A stretch of 64,000 nt of DNA from SIG452 sp045541975 (GTDB taxonomy: Bacteria; Bacillota; Clostridia; UMGS1840), in the NCBI GenBank assembly GCA_045541975.1, contig JAZQKB010000037.1:1-64000 (forward strand). The letters are read 5' to 3'. The notes beneath the pieces were generated by a model. It had not been told where the DNA came from and made no database searches. It saw only the letters and a program-made list of their open reading frames with translations. Positions 17,062 to 26,405 of this stretch are shown here, one piece after another (position 1 is the first letter of the stretch; each line of letters opens with the position of its first letter). Position numbers and translations under genes: made by a program.

Positions 17062-19026
17062 ATGAAACAGAAAATTTTTAGTATCCTGCTTTTTACCGTG
17101 ATGATGGTTACGATGTTCCCGGTTTCTTTGTCGGCTACGGTGTTTGCGGAAGATACCGTAACAGAGGAATTGAATTTTGACATTGTAAACGCAGTGATTG
17201 AGAAAATTGATGCCATCGGAGAGGTTACTGTTTATGCCGGGGAACGAATTAAAGAGGCCCGTGTTGCTTATGATGAGTTAACGGATTCGCAAAAAGAACT
17301 GGTAGAAAACTTCAGTATGCTTACCGATGCGGAAAATGCAATCATTGACTTGTATGCTGAGGTATCCAATACGGATCATGCAGTGATCTATGAAGCAACG
17401 GGGCAGTATCTCGCAGAACTTGGCACCCCCTCCGTAGGGTCTGTAGGCGGAGAATGGATGGTGATCGGCATGACCCGTTCGGGCCGTGATTGTCCCGACG
17501 GATATTATGAAAATGTGGTTGCATTTGTGAATGAAAACATCAACGACAAAGGACAGCTTCACAGAGCCAAATCCACAGAAAACTCCCGTGTGATTCTTGC
17601 ACTTACTTCTGCAGGCTATGATGTCACCAACGTGGATGGACATAATCTGCTCTGTGGACTTTCCGACATGAATTATCTGAAAAGACAGGGGATAAACGGT
17701 CCTATCTGGGCTTTAATTGCCTTGGATAGTTATGGGTATGAAATCCCTCAAAATGCCAACGAAGAGACTCAGGCAACCCGGGAAACTATCATATCCTACC
17801 TTCTTGAAAAACAATTTTCCGACGGCGGCTGGGCGCTTGCCGGTAATGTGGCTGATCCTGATATAACCGGTATGGCAATTCAAGCGCTTGCTCCATACTA
17901 TCACAGCAATCCCGATGTAGAGGCTGCGGTGGAAAGAGCACTGGACTGTCTTTCTACCATTCAGTATGAAAACGGTAGCTTTGGTTCAGTTGACGGCATT
18001 TGCGCCGAGTCATGTGCTCAGGTTATTGTAGCATTGACAGCACTGGGGATTGACCCCGAAACAGACGAACGTTTTGTGAAAAACGGCATTTCGGCTGTAG
18101 ATGCACTGTGTATGTTTGCAGTGGAAGAAGGTGGCTTTGAGCATATTCCTTACAGCGGTTTTAACGGTATGGCTACCGAGCAGGGACAATACGCCCTGAC
18201 TGCCTATTTCCGCTTTTTGGCAGGGGAAACCTTTCTTTATGATATGACGGATGTTACCATTTTCGCCGACGAAGACCCGGTTGCTGACGAAGACCCGATT
18301 ATTGACGAAGAACCGGTGGTTGATGAGGAGATAGAAGACACTGAAAATATTGAAATGGAAGTTTCCGAAGAAAATCCTGTTACTTTGGAAGATACAGCAT
18401 CCACAGAAATTGAAGAGCCTGCTGATGCAACGGTGGAAAAAGAAACGGAAATCACAGACTCCATCGTATTTACACCAGACACCTTTATGGATGTTCAAAA
18501 GGATGACTGGCATTACGAATCTGTCAAATATGTTTATGAAAACAACCTGATGCAGGGAACCGACAACGGCTTTGAACCAGACGGCAAGATGACAAGGGCA
18601 ATGCTGGTTACGGTTCTTTACCGGATGGAAGCTCCCAAAAAATCATCTGCTACCAACTGTTTTTCGGATGTTCCCGAGGGTGAGTGGTATACCGATGCAG
18701 TGATATGGGCGGCAGAAAACAATTTGGTAAGCGGCGTTGGCGAAAATCAATTTGCGCCGGAGGAAGAAATTAGCCGTGAGCAGATGGCTCTGATCATTTA
18801 TCGTTATGCAAAGAAATGCGGTGTCGATGTTTCCGGTTCTGAAAATCTTGACAAGTTTACCGATACAAACGAGATCAGCGATTGGGCGCTGGACGCAATG
18901 AAGTGGGCAAATTCTGTTGATTTAATCAACGGTACAAGCGACACAATGTTATCTCCGAAACACACGACAACACGCGCTCAGGTTGCCACAATTCTTATGC
19001 GTTTATGTAGCATTGTAACTCCATAA
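17062..19026 (+). CDS. SLH-anchored alpha-toroid repeat protein (intrinsic-factor-like alpha domain)
   Basis: 654 residues. After the signal peptide (about 1-29) comes a helical repeat region (about 110-395) of the prenyltransferase/squalene-cyclase alpha-alpha toroid type: repeats include PIWALIALDSYGY, QFSDGGWALAGN, DITGMAIQALAPY and YENGSFGSVDG. This is the fold of the alpha domain of eukaryotic cobalamin carriers. An acidic linker (about 395-465) leads to three SLH domains (about 475-525, 533-585, 595-650) that bind the cell-wall polymer. With a cobalamin riboswitch upstream and an ECF transporter downstream, it is probably a surface cobalamin-capture protein. Direct binding is not shown by the sequence. 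Confidence 0.8.
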   Translation: MKQKIFSILLFTVMMVTMFPVSLSATVFAEDTVTEELNFDIVNAVIEKIDAIGEVTVYAGERIKEARVAYDELTDSQKELVENFSMLTDAENAIIDLYAEVSNTDHAVIYEATGQYLAELGTPSVGSVGGEWMVIGMTRSGRDCPDGYYENVVAFVNENINDKGQLHRAKSTENSRVILALTSAGYDVTNVDGHNLLCGLSDMNYLKRQGINGPIWALIALDSYGYEIPQNANEETQATRETIISYLLEKQFSDGGWALAGNVADPDITGMAIQALAPYYHSNPDVEAAVERALDCLSTIQYENGSFGSVDGICAESCAQVIVALTALGIDPETDERFVKNGISAVDALCMFAVEEGGFEHIPYSGFNGMATEQGQYALTAYFRFLAGETFLYDMTDVTIFADEDPVADEDPIIDEEPVVDEEIEDTENIEMEVSEENPVTLEDTASTEIEEPADATVEKETEITDSIVFTPDTFMDVQKDDWHYESVKYVYENNLMQGTDNGFEPDGKMTRAMLVTVLYRMEAPKKSSATNCFSDVPEGEWYTDAVIWAAENNLVSGVGENQFAPEEEISREQMALIIYRYAKKCGVDVSGSENLDKFTDTNEISDWALDAMKWANSVDLINGTSDTMLSPKHTTTRAQVATILMRLCSIVTP

Positions 19027-19046
19027 AGGAAGGGAAGAGAAACAAT

Positions 19047-19859
19047 TTGAAGCGACATAAATATAAAATTCTGTTTGGAGCACTCATCTTAGCAGTCCTT
19101 GCTTTTATATTCTGGTATGGCGGTGATGCTCCGGGGCTTCGTGGATGGACGGTGGAGCCAAAAGAACCGGTAACGGCGGTTTCTCAAGTACAATCACCGG
19201 AGCTTAAGAAACCGACAATAACTGACGAGACTGTCACGGAAGTCGAAAAGACATCACAATCGGAAGCTGCCGGAACGGAGTCTCCGACACCTGAACCCAC
19301 AGAGTTACCACAGCCAACCGCCGAACAACACAGCCCGTCAACAGAGAAATTCTCTGGACAAGACCAATATTTTACCGATCCCATTCCCGAAGGTAAGCCA
19401 CTTCCGGTGGAACCGCAGGATGCAATCATCACAAATCAAGAATATACTTGCTTTTTATCGGTAAGATGTGATACAATACTAAATAATATGACCTGGCTGG
19501 ATCCGGAAAAAGTAGAACTGGTACCGGCTGACGGGGTGATATTTGACGAGAGGGAAGTAACCTTTTATAAGGGCGAAAGTGTGTTCGATGTACTCCTTCG
19601 GGAAATGAAGCAAAATAAAATCCATATGGAATACGAAAGCACTCCTATTTATAACAGTGCCTATATTGAAGGGATTGCCAATCTCTATGAATTTGATTGC
19701 GGAGAGCTATCTGGCTGGATGTACAAAGTCAATGGCTGGTTCCCAAATTACGGCTGTTCCCGGTACCAACTGATGCCGGGGGACCGAATCGAATGGGTAT
19801 ATACCTGTGATTTGGGTGCCGATGTGGGTGGCTCGTATTCCGCAGGAAATGGTATGTAG
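19047..19859 (+). CDS. membrane-anchored DUF4430 protein
   Basis: 270 residues. An N-terminal TM anchor (about 8-26) is followed by a Pro/Thr/Glu-rich spacer (about 40-120) and a full DUF4430 domain (about 140-258; FYKGESVFDVLLREMK, SGWMYKVNGWFPNYGCSRYQ, GDRIEWVYTCDLG). It starts at TTG 19047; no other in-frame start precedes the anchor. It would hold the beta-domain at the outer membrane face near the ECF transporter, next to the EcfT gene (stop and start 1 nt apart). Confidence 0.8.
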   Translation: MKRHKYKILFGALILAVLAFIFWYGGDAPGLRGWTVEPKEPVTAVSQVQSPELKKPTITDETVTEVEKTSQSEAAGTESPTPEPTELPQPTAEQHSPSTEKFSGQDQYFTDPIPEGKPLPVEPQDAIITNQEYTCFLSVRCDTILNNMTWLDPEKVELVPADGVIFDEREVTFYKGESVFDVLLREMKQNKIHMEYESTPIYNSAYIEGIANLYEFDCGELSGWMYKVNGWFPNYGCSRYQLMPGDRIEWVYTCDLGADVGGSYSAGNGM

Positions 19860-19860
19860 T

Positions 19861-20748
19861 ATGAATGAATTTAAAACCTATCATCCGATTGTAAACTTTA
19901 CCTATTTTGTGTTTGTAATCGGGTTCTCTTGCTTTTTTATGCATCCGGTATGTTTGGGAATTTCTTTGGGCTCAGGCTTTATTTATTCTGTGATGCTAAA
20001 GGGCAGAAAAGCAATTAAAAACAATTTACTCTATATGTTGCCAATGATTCTTGTCACAGCACTTTTAAATCCGGCATTTAATCACGAAGGAATTACTGTG
20101 TTGGACTATCTTCCCGACAATAATCCGCTGACACTGGAATCCATTGTCTACGGAGTTTGTGCAGCGGTGATGCTGGTGAGTGTGATTTGTCATTTTTCTT
20201 GTTATAATGAAGTGATGACCAGTGATAAATTCATCTATTTGTTTGGAAAAATCATTCCGGCAATGTCTTTGGTGATTTCTATGACCCTTCGCTTTGTGCC
20301 AAAATTTGCTGCACAGCTCAAGGTGGTTACCAATGCGCAACGTACCATGGGACGTGATGTTTCAAATGGAAGCATCGTACAGCGAGCTAAACACGGACTT
20401 AATATTTTATCTATCATGGCAACCTGGTCGTTGGAGAATGCTATCGAAACGGCAGACAGTATGAAATCCAGGGGTTACGGTATTCCCGGACGAACGGCCT
20501 TTTCGATTTTTACATTTGATAAGCGAGACAAAACAGCTTTCTTTATGATTTTGTTTTTGGGTTCTTATACGTTGGTTGGCAGTATGATGGGCGGAATGTA
20601 TTTCAGATATTTCCCCTCCATCAAAGGGACACAGCCCACTGTATTTTCCGTTAGTGTGTTTTTGGCATATTTATTGCTATGTATCTATCCGATTATTTTA
20701 GAAATTTGGGAGGTGAGAAGATGGAAAGCTTTCAGATCGAACATTTAA
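19861..20748 (+). CDS. ECF transporter T component (EcfT/CbiQ-like)
   Basis: 295 residues with about five or six TM segments. The family signatures MTLRFVPKFAAQLKVV and ETADSMKSRGYG (about residues 140-205) correspond to the coupling helices with the A-R-G type motifs that contact the ATPases. The start is ATG 19861, right after the previous stop; the in-frame ATG 19807 lies within the DUF4430 gene. The gene overlaps the ATPase gene by 28 nt, so translation is coupled. It forms the energising module of a vitamin importer, here most likely for cobalamin. Confidence 0.88.
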   Translation: MNEFKTYHPIVNFTYFVFVIGFSCFFMHPVCLGISLGSGFIYSVMLKGRKAIKNNLLYMLPMILVTALLNPAFNHEGITVLDYLPDNNPLTLESIVYGVCAAVMLVSVICHFSCYNEVMTSDKFIYLFGKIIPAMSLVISMTLRFVPKFAAQLKVVTNAQRTMGRDVSNGSIVQRAKHGLNILSIMATWSLENAIETADSMKSRGYGIPGRTAFSIFTFDKRDKTAFFMILFLGSYTLVGSMMGGMYFRYFPSIKGTQPTVFSVSVFLAYLLLCIYPIILEIWEVRRWKAFRSNI

Positions 20749-23396
20749 GTTTTACGTATCCAAATAGAGCAACTCCGGCACTAAACGACCTGAGTCTTAC
20801 AGTGGAGCAAGGCGAATTTGTGTTACTTTGCGGAAAGTCGGGATGTGGAAAAACAACGTTATTACGACTTTTGAAACCATCTTTATCGCCTTATGGAACC
20901 TATAGCGGTCATATCAGCTTTCAAGGGAAGCTTTTGTCTGAATATGATCAAAGAGAACAGGCATCCGGTATTGGTTTTGTGATGCAGAATCCGGATAATC
21001 AAATTGTTACCGATAAGGTTTGGCACGAGCTTGCATTTGGATTGGAGAGCCTTGGATACAAGCAGAATGAAATCAGAACAAGAGTTTCTGAAATGGCATC
21101 CTTTTTTGGAATCCAGAGCTGGTTTTACAAAAAAGTAACTGAGCTTTCCGGCGGACAAAAGCAATTATTGAATCTGGCTTCTGTGCTGGCGATGCAACCC
21201 TCTGTACTGATTTTAGATGAGCCGACCAGTCAGCTGGATCCTATTGCAGCCGGTGAGTTTTTAAAAACGCTGGAGAAGATTAACCGTGAGCTTGGCATCA
21301 CGGTGATTCTTACAGAACACCGTCTGGAAGATGCTTTGCCTTTGGCAGACAGAGTTGTTGTGATGGATCAGGGAACAATCATTGCAGATGCATCTCCCTA
21401 TGAAGTTGGCAATTTGCTAAAAATAAAAAAACACGATATGTATCAAGCATTACCAACTCCGATGAAGGTACATGGAAGCGTTGTAAACACGTTGCCTTGT
21501 CCCGTTACAGTCCGGGAAGGAAGAAGTTGGCTGGAAACCTATTCCAAAGACAACAGTTTGAACGCTGATGCTATACCAAAAGACTGTCCTATCAATTGTA
21601 GCGAAACGGTGATTGAGGTAAAAGATGCCTGGTTCCGATACGAAAAAGACTTACCGGATGTGGTAAAAGGATTGAACCTGACTGTTAAACAGGGAGAACT
21701 GTTTTGTTTGGTGGGCGGTAACGGTACCGGAAAAACCACTGCCTTATCACTGATTTCTGCTTTGAACAAGCCGTACCGTGGTGAAATACTGCTAAAGGGA
21801 CAAAACATTGCTAAACTGAAAAGTTTATATAGCGGATTGCTCGGTGTTCTTCCGCAGAATCCACAAAGCATTTTTGTGAAGAAAACCGTTTATCTGGACT
21901 TGTTGGAGGTTTTATCCGAACAAAAGCTTTCCAAAGCTGAAAAAGAAGAAAAGGTGCAAAAAATTGCCTTGCTATGCAGAATCGAAAATCTTTTAGAAAG
22001 CCATCCGTATGATTTGTCGGGTGGGGAACAGCAACGGGCTGCCTTGGCTAAAATCCTTTTGATGGAGCCTGAAATTCTGCTGTTGGACGAGCCTACAAAA
22101 GGGATGGATGCCCAATTTAAAGAAGAGTTTTCCGATATTTTAGCAGACTTGAAAGCCAATGATGTCACCGTTTTTATGGTGTCTCACGATATTGAATTTT
22201 GTGCAGAATATGCCGACAGATGTGCCATGATGTTTGACGGCAATATCACATCAGTTGACACCCCCAGAGCATTTTTTAAAGGAAAGAATTTCTATACCAC
22301 ATCCGCAAACCGTATGGCAAGAACCTGTCTGCCTGATGCAGTGTTGGCAGAGGATATTATCTTAGCTTGTGGTGGAACCGTTACAAAACGGGAGAAAATA
22401 TCCCGTAGTGCAACTTTTATTCATCAAAAGGATCAAGAACCTCTCAAACAGTCAAAAGCAAAAAAAGTAACACCGCTAAGAATTATCATTGGCAGTATTT
22501 TTTCTTTGCTGTTTGTACTCACATCTTTATTTTACTATGCCAACATTGATTTGCTTGGGTTTCGTAATTTCAGCTTTTTGGAATTGGACATCTGGCAAGT
22601 TGTTTCCATTGTGGGGATTGTGATTGCTTGCTTTTGCTTTTTTCCGCAAAGAGATATTGGCATCGAAGTGATACAAACACCTTCTTCCGATCGAAAACTG
22701 ACAAGACGAACTTTGGTGGCAGCATTTCTGATTCTGCTTCTGATACCGTTAACCATCTATGCAGGAGTATTCTTTTTTGGCGACAGAAAATACTATTTCA
22801 TCAGTTTGCTCATTATTTTGGAAACGATGATACCTTTTTGTATGGTTTTTGAAGCAAGAAAACCCAAAGCAAGAGAGCTGATTATCATCAGTGTATTGTG
22901 TGCGCTTGCAGTTGCCGGCAGAGCTGCATTTGCTATGCTGCCTCAGTTTAAACCCGTAGTTGCCATTGTGATTCTTGCCGGAGTGTGCTTTGGGGGAGAA
23001 ACGGGCTTTTTGGTTGGCGCAGTTACCGGCTTCGTTTCCAATTTTTTCTTTGGACAAGGCCCCTTAACTCCTTGGCAGATGTTTGGGTTTGGTATTATTG
23101 GTTTTTTGGCAGGGATTTGCTTTAGAAAAGGATTGCTTCGTAAAACACGGGCATCCCTCTGTATTTTTGGCTTTCTGGCAGCATTTGTCATCTACGGTGG
23201 TATTATGAATCCGGCTTCCATCATTGTAATCCAGAGTAAAATCACATGGGAAATGATAGCAGCTTCCTATTTGACCGGTTTTTCATTTGACTTGGTTCAC
23301 GCTCTTTCCACAGCCTTTTTCCTGTGGTTTATCAGTGAACCCATGATTGATAAATTAGAGAGAATCAAAATAAAATACGGTTTAGTGGAACGCTAA
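20721..23396 (+). CDS. ECF transporter: two ATPases fused to an S component
   Basis: 891 residues. ABC ATPase 1 (about 1-235): Walker A GKSGCGKTT (38-46), signature LSGGQKQ, Walker B LILDEPT. ABC ATPase 2 (about 300-510): Walker A GGNGTGKTT, LSGGEQQR, LLLDEPT. After a linker come hydrophobic segments (about 575-885), with the last about 200 residues resembling an ECF substrate-binding S component (ALAVAGRAAFAMLPQFKP, FFFGQGPLTPWQMFGFGIIG). EcfA, EcfA' and S are normally separate chains. ATG 20721 follows GGGAGGTGAGAAG; the upstream in-frame ATG 20679 lacks a ribosome binding site. It probably imports cobalamin, given the riboswitch. Confidence 0.88.
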   Translation: MESFQIEHLSFTYPNRATPALNDLSLTVEQGEFVLLCGKSGCGKTTLLRLLKPSLSPYGTYSGHISFQGKLLSEYDQREQASGIGFVMQNPDNQIVTDKVWHELAFGLESLGYKQNEIRTRVSEMASFFGIQSWFYKKVTELSGGQKQLLNLASVLAMQPSVLILDEPTSQLDPIAAGEFLKTLEKINRELGITVILTEHRLEDALPLADRVVVMDQGTIIADASPYEVGNLLKIKKHDMYQALPTPMKVHGSVVNTLPCPVTVREGRSWLETYSKDNSLNADAIPKDCPINCSETVIEVKDAWFRYEKDLPDVVKGLNLTVKQGELFCLVGGNGTGKTTALSLISALNKPYRGEILLKGQNIAKLKSLYSGLLGVLPQNPQSIFVKKTVYLDLLEVLSEQKLSKAEKEEKVQKIALLCRIENLLESHPYDLSGGEQQRAALAKILLMEPEILLLDEPTKGMDAQFKEEFSDILADLKANDVTVFMVSHDIEFCAEYADRCAMMFDGNITSVDTPRAFFKGKNFYTTSANRMARTCLPDAVLAEDIILACGGTVTKREKISRSATFIHQKDQEPLKQSKAKKVTPLRIIIGSIFSLLFVLTSLFYYANIDLLGFRNFSFLELDIWQVVSIVGIVIACFCFFPQRDIGIEVIQTPSSDRKLTRRTLVAAFLILLLIPLTIYAGVFFFGDRKYYFISLLIILETMIPFCMVFEARKPKARELIIISVLCALAVAGRAAFAMLPQFKPVVAIVILAGVCFGGETGFLVGAVTGFVSNFFFGQGPLTPWQMFGFGIIGFLAGICFRKGLLRKTRASLCIFGFLAAFVIYGGIMNPASIIVIQSKITWEMIAASYLTGFSFDLVHALSTAFFLWFISEPMIDKLERIKIKYGLVER

Positions 23397-23426
23397 ACGG
23401 TATCATTTTAAGAATCACTTGATAAG

Positions 23427-23464
23427 AAAAAGCGACTGAAGATGAAAAATTCAGTCGCTTTTTT
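23427..23464 (+). terminator. terminator of the cobalamin operon
   Basis: AAAAAGCGACTGAA, loop, TTCAGTCGCTTTTTT. Confidence 0.9.
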
Positions 23465-23505
23465 GTATGACAATCCTTCTTGAATACCGGTGATTGTCAC
23501 TATAG

Positions 23506-23590
23506 TCACTTTTTACATCCGCAATCGTTCATATAAAACTTTTTCGGTTCGCATTCACCACTCTGAATCCGGTTTAATACCTCACCGAAA
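23506..23590 (-). pseudogene. remnant of the 3' end of cotJC
   Basis: On the minus strand this encodes NFGEVLNRIQSGECEPKKF and then YMNDCGCKK plus stop (TGA 23508-23506), the same C-terminal residues as the cotJC 3' part at 31066-31150. Positions 23521-23590 match 31081-31150 with two mismatches, in direct orientation, 7,560 bp apart. Nothing upstream of it on that strand encodes the rest of CotJC. It is probably the original 3' end, displaced when the restriction-modification island was inserted. Confidence 0.85.
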
Positions 23591-23608
23591 TTAGTAATTT
23601 AATTTAAA

Positions 23609-23657
23609 CACTGTAATCCCTTTGGTATCAAGGAATTACAGTGCTTTTATTTTTTTA
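23609..23657 (+). terminator. hairpin with T-run
   Basis: CACTGTAAT and ATTACAGTG arms (extended by CCTT/AAGG) followed by CTTTTATTTTTTT. It insulates the hsd promoter from upstream transcription. Confidence 0.75.
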
Positions 23658-23711
23658 TCCAATCGTATAAAATTCGTCTGACGGGTAAGCTGCCAAAAAA
23701 TAGCGAAAAAA

Positions 23712-23760
23712 TTGACAATTTGACGAAGATGTGCTATAATTTATTCTGTATAGTTATACA
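23712..23760 (+). promoter_or_regulatory. consensus promoter of hsdM with adjacent palindrome
   Basis: TTGACA 23712-23717, 17 bp, TATAAT 23735-23740. Immediately downstream, TGTATAgtTATACA (23747-23760) is a perfect palindrome across the expected transcription start. It is a plausible repressor site; no dedicated controller gene is in the island. Confidence 0.85.
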
Positions 23761-23795
23761 CACCGATTTCAATCTTTCGCGAAGGAGAAACCGCT

Positions 23796-25292
23796 ATGAA
23801 TACAGGAGAACTGAAAAATAAAATAGATGCCCTCTGGGACGTGTTTGCATCGGGCGGACTGGTAAATCCGCTTGATGTTATCGAGCAGATTACCTACCTG
23901 ATGTTTATCCACGATTTAGACGATGCCGATAACCTTCGTGCCAAAGAAAGCACCATGCTGGGATTACCGCATAAAAGCATCTTTGCAGGAGATGTCACCG
24001 TGGGAGAACGCACCATTGACGGTAATCAACTGAAGTGGTCAACCTTTCGTGATTTGCCTGCGGGAAAAATGTATGCCGTGATGCAGGAATGGGTGTTTCC
24101 GTTTATCAAAAATCTCCACGCAGATAAAGACAGCGCCTATTCCAAATATATGGACGATGCCATCTTCAAACTGCCCACACCGCTTTTGCTGGATAAAGTG
24201 GTTACCGGACTGGACGACATCTATGAAATGATGAAACACTCCGATCAACCGGATGTTCGTGGTGACGTGTACGAATATCTCTTAAATAAAATTGCACAGT
24301 CAGGCTTAAACGGACAGTTCAGAACTCCCCGCCACATTATCAAAATGATGGTGTCAATGATGGCTCCCAAGCCAGACGATGTCATCTGTGACCCTGCCTG
24401 CGGTACAGGTGGTTTTTTGGTATCTGCAGGAGAATACTTAAAAGAACATCATAAAGAAGACATTTTCTATAACCGTCAGAAAAAAGACCACTATATGAAC
24501 TCCATGTTCTTTGGCTACGATATGGACAGAACCATGCTCCGCATCGGTGCCATGAATATGATGACTCACGGCATCGATAATCCCTTCATCGAATACCGTG
24601 ACAGCTTGTCTGACCAGAACGAAGATAAAGAAAAATATAGCTTAATTCTTGCAAATCCGCCTTTTAAAGGCAGTCTGGACTATGACATTGTTTCTGCTGA
24701 CTTATTAAAAGTGTGTAAAACTAAAAAAACAGAGCTTTTGTTTTTGGCTCTGTTCCTTCGTATGTTAAAAATCGGTGGCAGATGTGCCTGCATCGTTCCC
24801 GATGGGGTACTGTTCGGCTCCTCCACCGCCCATAAAGCTATCCGCAAAGAAATCATCGAGAATAATAGATTGGAAGCAGTTGTTTCTATGCCGTCAGGAG
24901 TGTTTAAACCCTATGCAGGTGTTTCAACCGCTATCCTTATATTTACAAAAACAGATCACGGCGGTACCGACAAGGTGTGGTTCTACGATATGAAAAACGA
25001 CGGCTTTTCTCTGGATGATAAAAGAACCCCCATCGCTGAAAATGATATCCCCGATGTTATCGCAAGATTCCGTAATCGTGTCAAGGAAACTGATCGAGCA
25101 AAAGCAGAACAAAGTTTCTTTGTGGACAAGGCAGACATCGTAGCCAATGATTACGATCTCTCCATCAATAAATATAAGGAAGTGGAATATACCCCCGTGG
25201 AATATCCCTCCACCGCAGAAATTATGGCAGACCTTCACGAACTTGAAATGGAAATAGCCAAAGGTATGGCGGAACTGGAGGAAATGCTGTGA
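23796..25292 (+). CDS. hsdM: type I restriction-modification, methyltransferase subunit M
   Basis: 498 residues. An N-terminal helical HsdM region is followed by the N6-adenine methylase domain: SAM motif CDPACGTGGFL (about 199-209) and catalytic NPPF (287-290). It methylates adenine in the site read by HsdS and is also part of the restriction complex. It is the first gene of the operon, behind a consensus promoter; GAAGGAGAAA precedes the ATG. Its stop overlaps the hsdS start. Confidence 0.95.
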   Translation: MNTGELKNKIDALWDVFASGGLVNPLDVIEQITYLMFIHDLDDADNLRAKESTMLGLPHKSIFAGDVTVGERTIDGNQLKWSTFRDLPAGKMYAVMQEWVFPFIKNLHADKDSAYSKYMDDAIFKLPTPLLLDKVVTGLDDIYEMMKHSDQPDVRGDVYEYLLNKIAQSGLNGQFRTPRHIIKMMVSMMAPKPDDVICDPACGTGGFLVSAGEYLKEHHKEDIFYNRQKKDHYMNSMFFGYDMDRTMLRIGAMNMMTHGIDNPFIEYRDSLSDQNEDKEKYSLILANPPFKGSLDYDIVSADLLKVCKTKKTELLFLALFLRMLKIGGRCACIVPDGVLFGSSTAHKAIRKEIIENNRLEAVVSMPSGVFKPYAGVSTAILIFTKTDHGGTDKVWFYDMKNDGFSLDDKRTPIAENDIPDVIARFRNRVKETDRAKAEQSFFVDKADIVANDYDLSINKYKEVEYTPVEYPSTAEIMADLHELEMEIAKGMAELEEML

Positions 25293-26395
25293 TGCGATTA
25301 GGCGATTATGTCAATATAAGAACAGGTAAACTCGATGCAAATGCATCATCGGAGAATGGACAATATCCGTTTTTTACTTGCTCGGTTACTCCGTTAAAAA
25401 TTGATTTTTATAGTTATGATTGCGAATGTGTTCTTGTTGCGGGAAATGGTGATTTAAATGTAAAGTATTATAATGGAAAATTTGATGCTTACCAAAGAAC
25501 TTATATCATCGAAAGTAAAGACAAAAGAGTTTTATCAGTACCCTATCTATATTGCTTTCTTGACAAATATGTCGAAACTTTGCGCAAACAGGCTATTGGC
25601 GGAGTAATAAAATATATAAAACTTGGAAATTTGACAGATGCAAAAATTAATATACCCACTATCGAAGAACAAAAATCCGTTGTATCTGTACTGAATAAGG
25701 TAAATATCATCATTGATGACCGAAAAAAACAACTTTCAAAATTGGATGAGCTTGTCAAAGCACGATTTGTCGAACTGTTTGGGGACCCAACAATCGCTAA
25801 TAAAGATAAAGCATATATGCCAATGACTTCTATATGTGAAATTATAGATGGGGATAGAGGGAAGAATTATCCCAAGCAAGAAGAATTTTACGAAGATGGG
25901 TATTGCTTATTTTTAAATGCCAAGAATGTTACCTCAAATGGTTTTGATTTTACTAACTGTATGTTTATTACAAAAGACAAGGATGAACTTCTGCGTAAAG
26001 GTAAACTAAAGCGTGGAGATGTTGTGCTGACTACGAGAGGAACCATAGGAAATCTGGCATATTATTCTGACGATGTACCATTTGATAATGTTAGAATAAA
26101 TTCAGGCATGGTTATTTTACGTATGAATCATGAGTTGGTAGATGAAATCTTTTTTATTGAACAGTTCAAGTTGCAACTTGCAGAAATAAAAGAAAAGATT
26201 GCAAGTGGTTCAGCACAACCACAGTTGCCGATTTCAACTATGAATAAAATTCAAATGTTAGTACCTGAAATCACCAAACAAATAGACTTTACCAACTTTG
26301 TGAAACAGACCGACAAATCAAAATTGGAAGTTCAAAAAAGTCTTGAAAAATTAGAACTTCTAAAAAAAGCACTCATGCAAAAATATTTCGGATAG
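25292..26395 (+). CDS. hsdS: type I restriction-modification, specificity subunit S
   Basis: About 367 residues with two target-recognition domains, each ending in a conserved spacer helix: the central helix near residues 120-165 (IPTIEEQKSVVSVLNKVNII) and the C-terminal helix near 325-367 (LEKLELLKKALMQKYFG). This sets the bipartite DNA target. ATG 25292 overlaps the hsdM stop as TGATG; GTG 25289 is the alternative. Base composition is more AT-rich than hsdM or hsdR, as expected for exchanged recognition domains. Confidence 0.93.
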   Translation: MRLGDYVNIRTGKLDANASSENGQYPFFTCSVTPLKIDFYSYDCECVLVAGNGDLNVKYYNGKFDAYQRTYIIESKDKRVLSVPYLYCFLDKYVETLRKQAIGGVIKYIKLGNLTDAKINIPTIEEQKSVVSVLNKVNIIIDDRKKQLSKLDELVKARFVELFGDPTIANKDKAYMPMTSICEIIDGDRGKNYPKQEEFYEDGYCLFLNAKNVTSNGFDFTNCMFITKDKDELLRKGKLKRGDVVLTTRGTIGNLAYYSDDVPFDNVRINSGMVILRMNHELVDEIFFIEQFKLQLAEIKEKIASGSAQPQLPISTMNKIQMLVPEITKQIDFTNFVKQTDKSKLEVQKSLEKLELLKKALMQKYFG

Positions 26396-26405
26396 GTGAA
26401 TAAGT

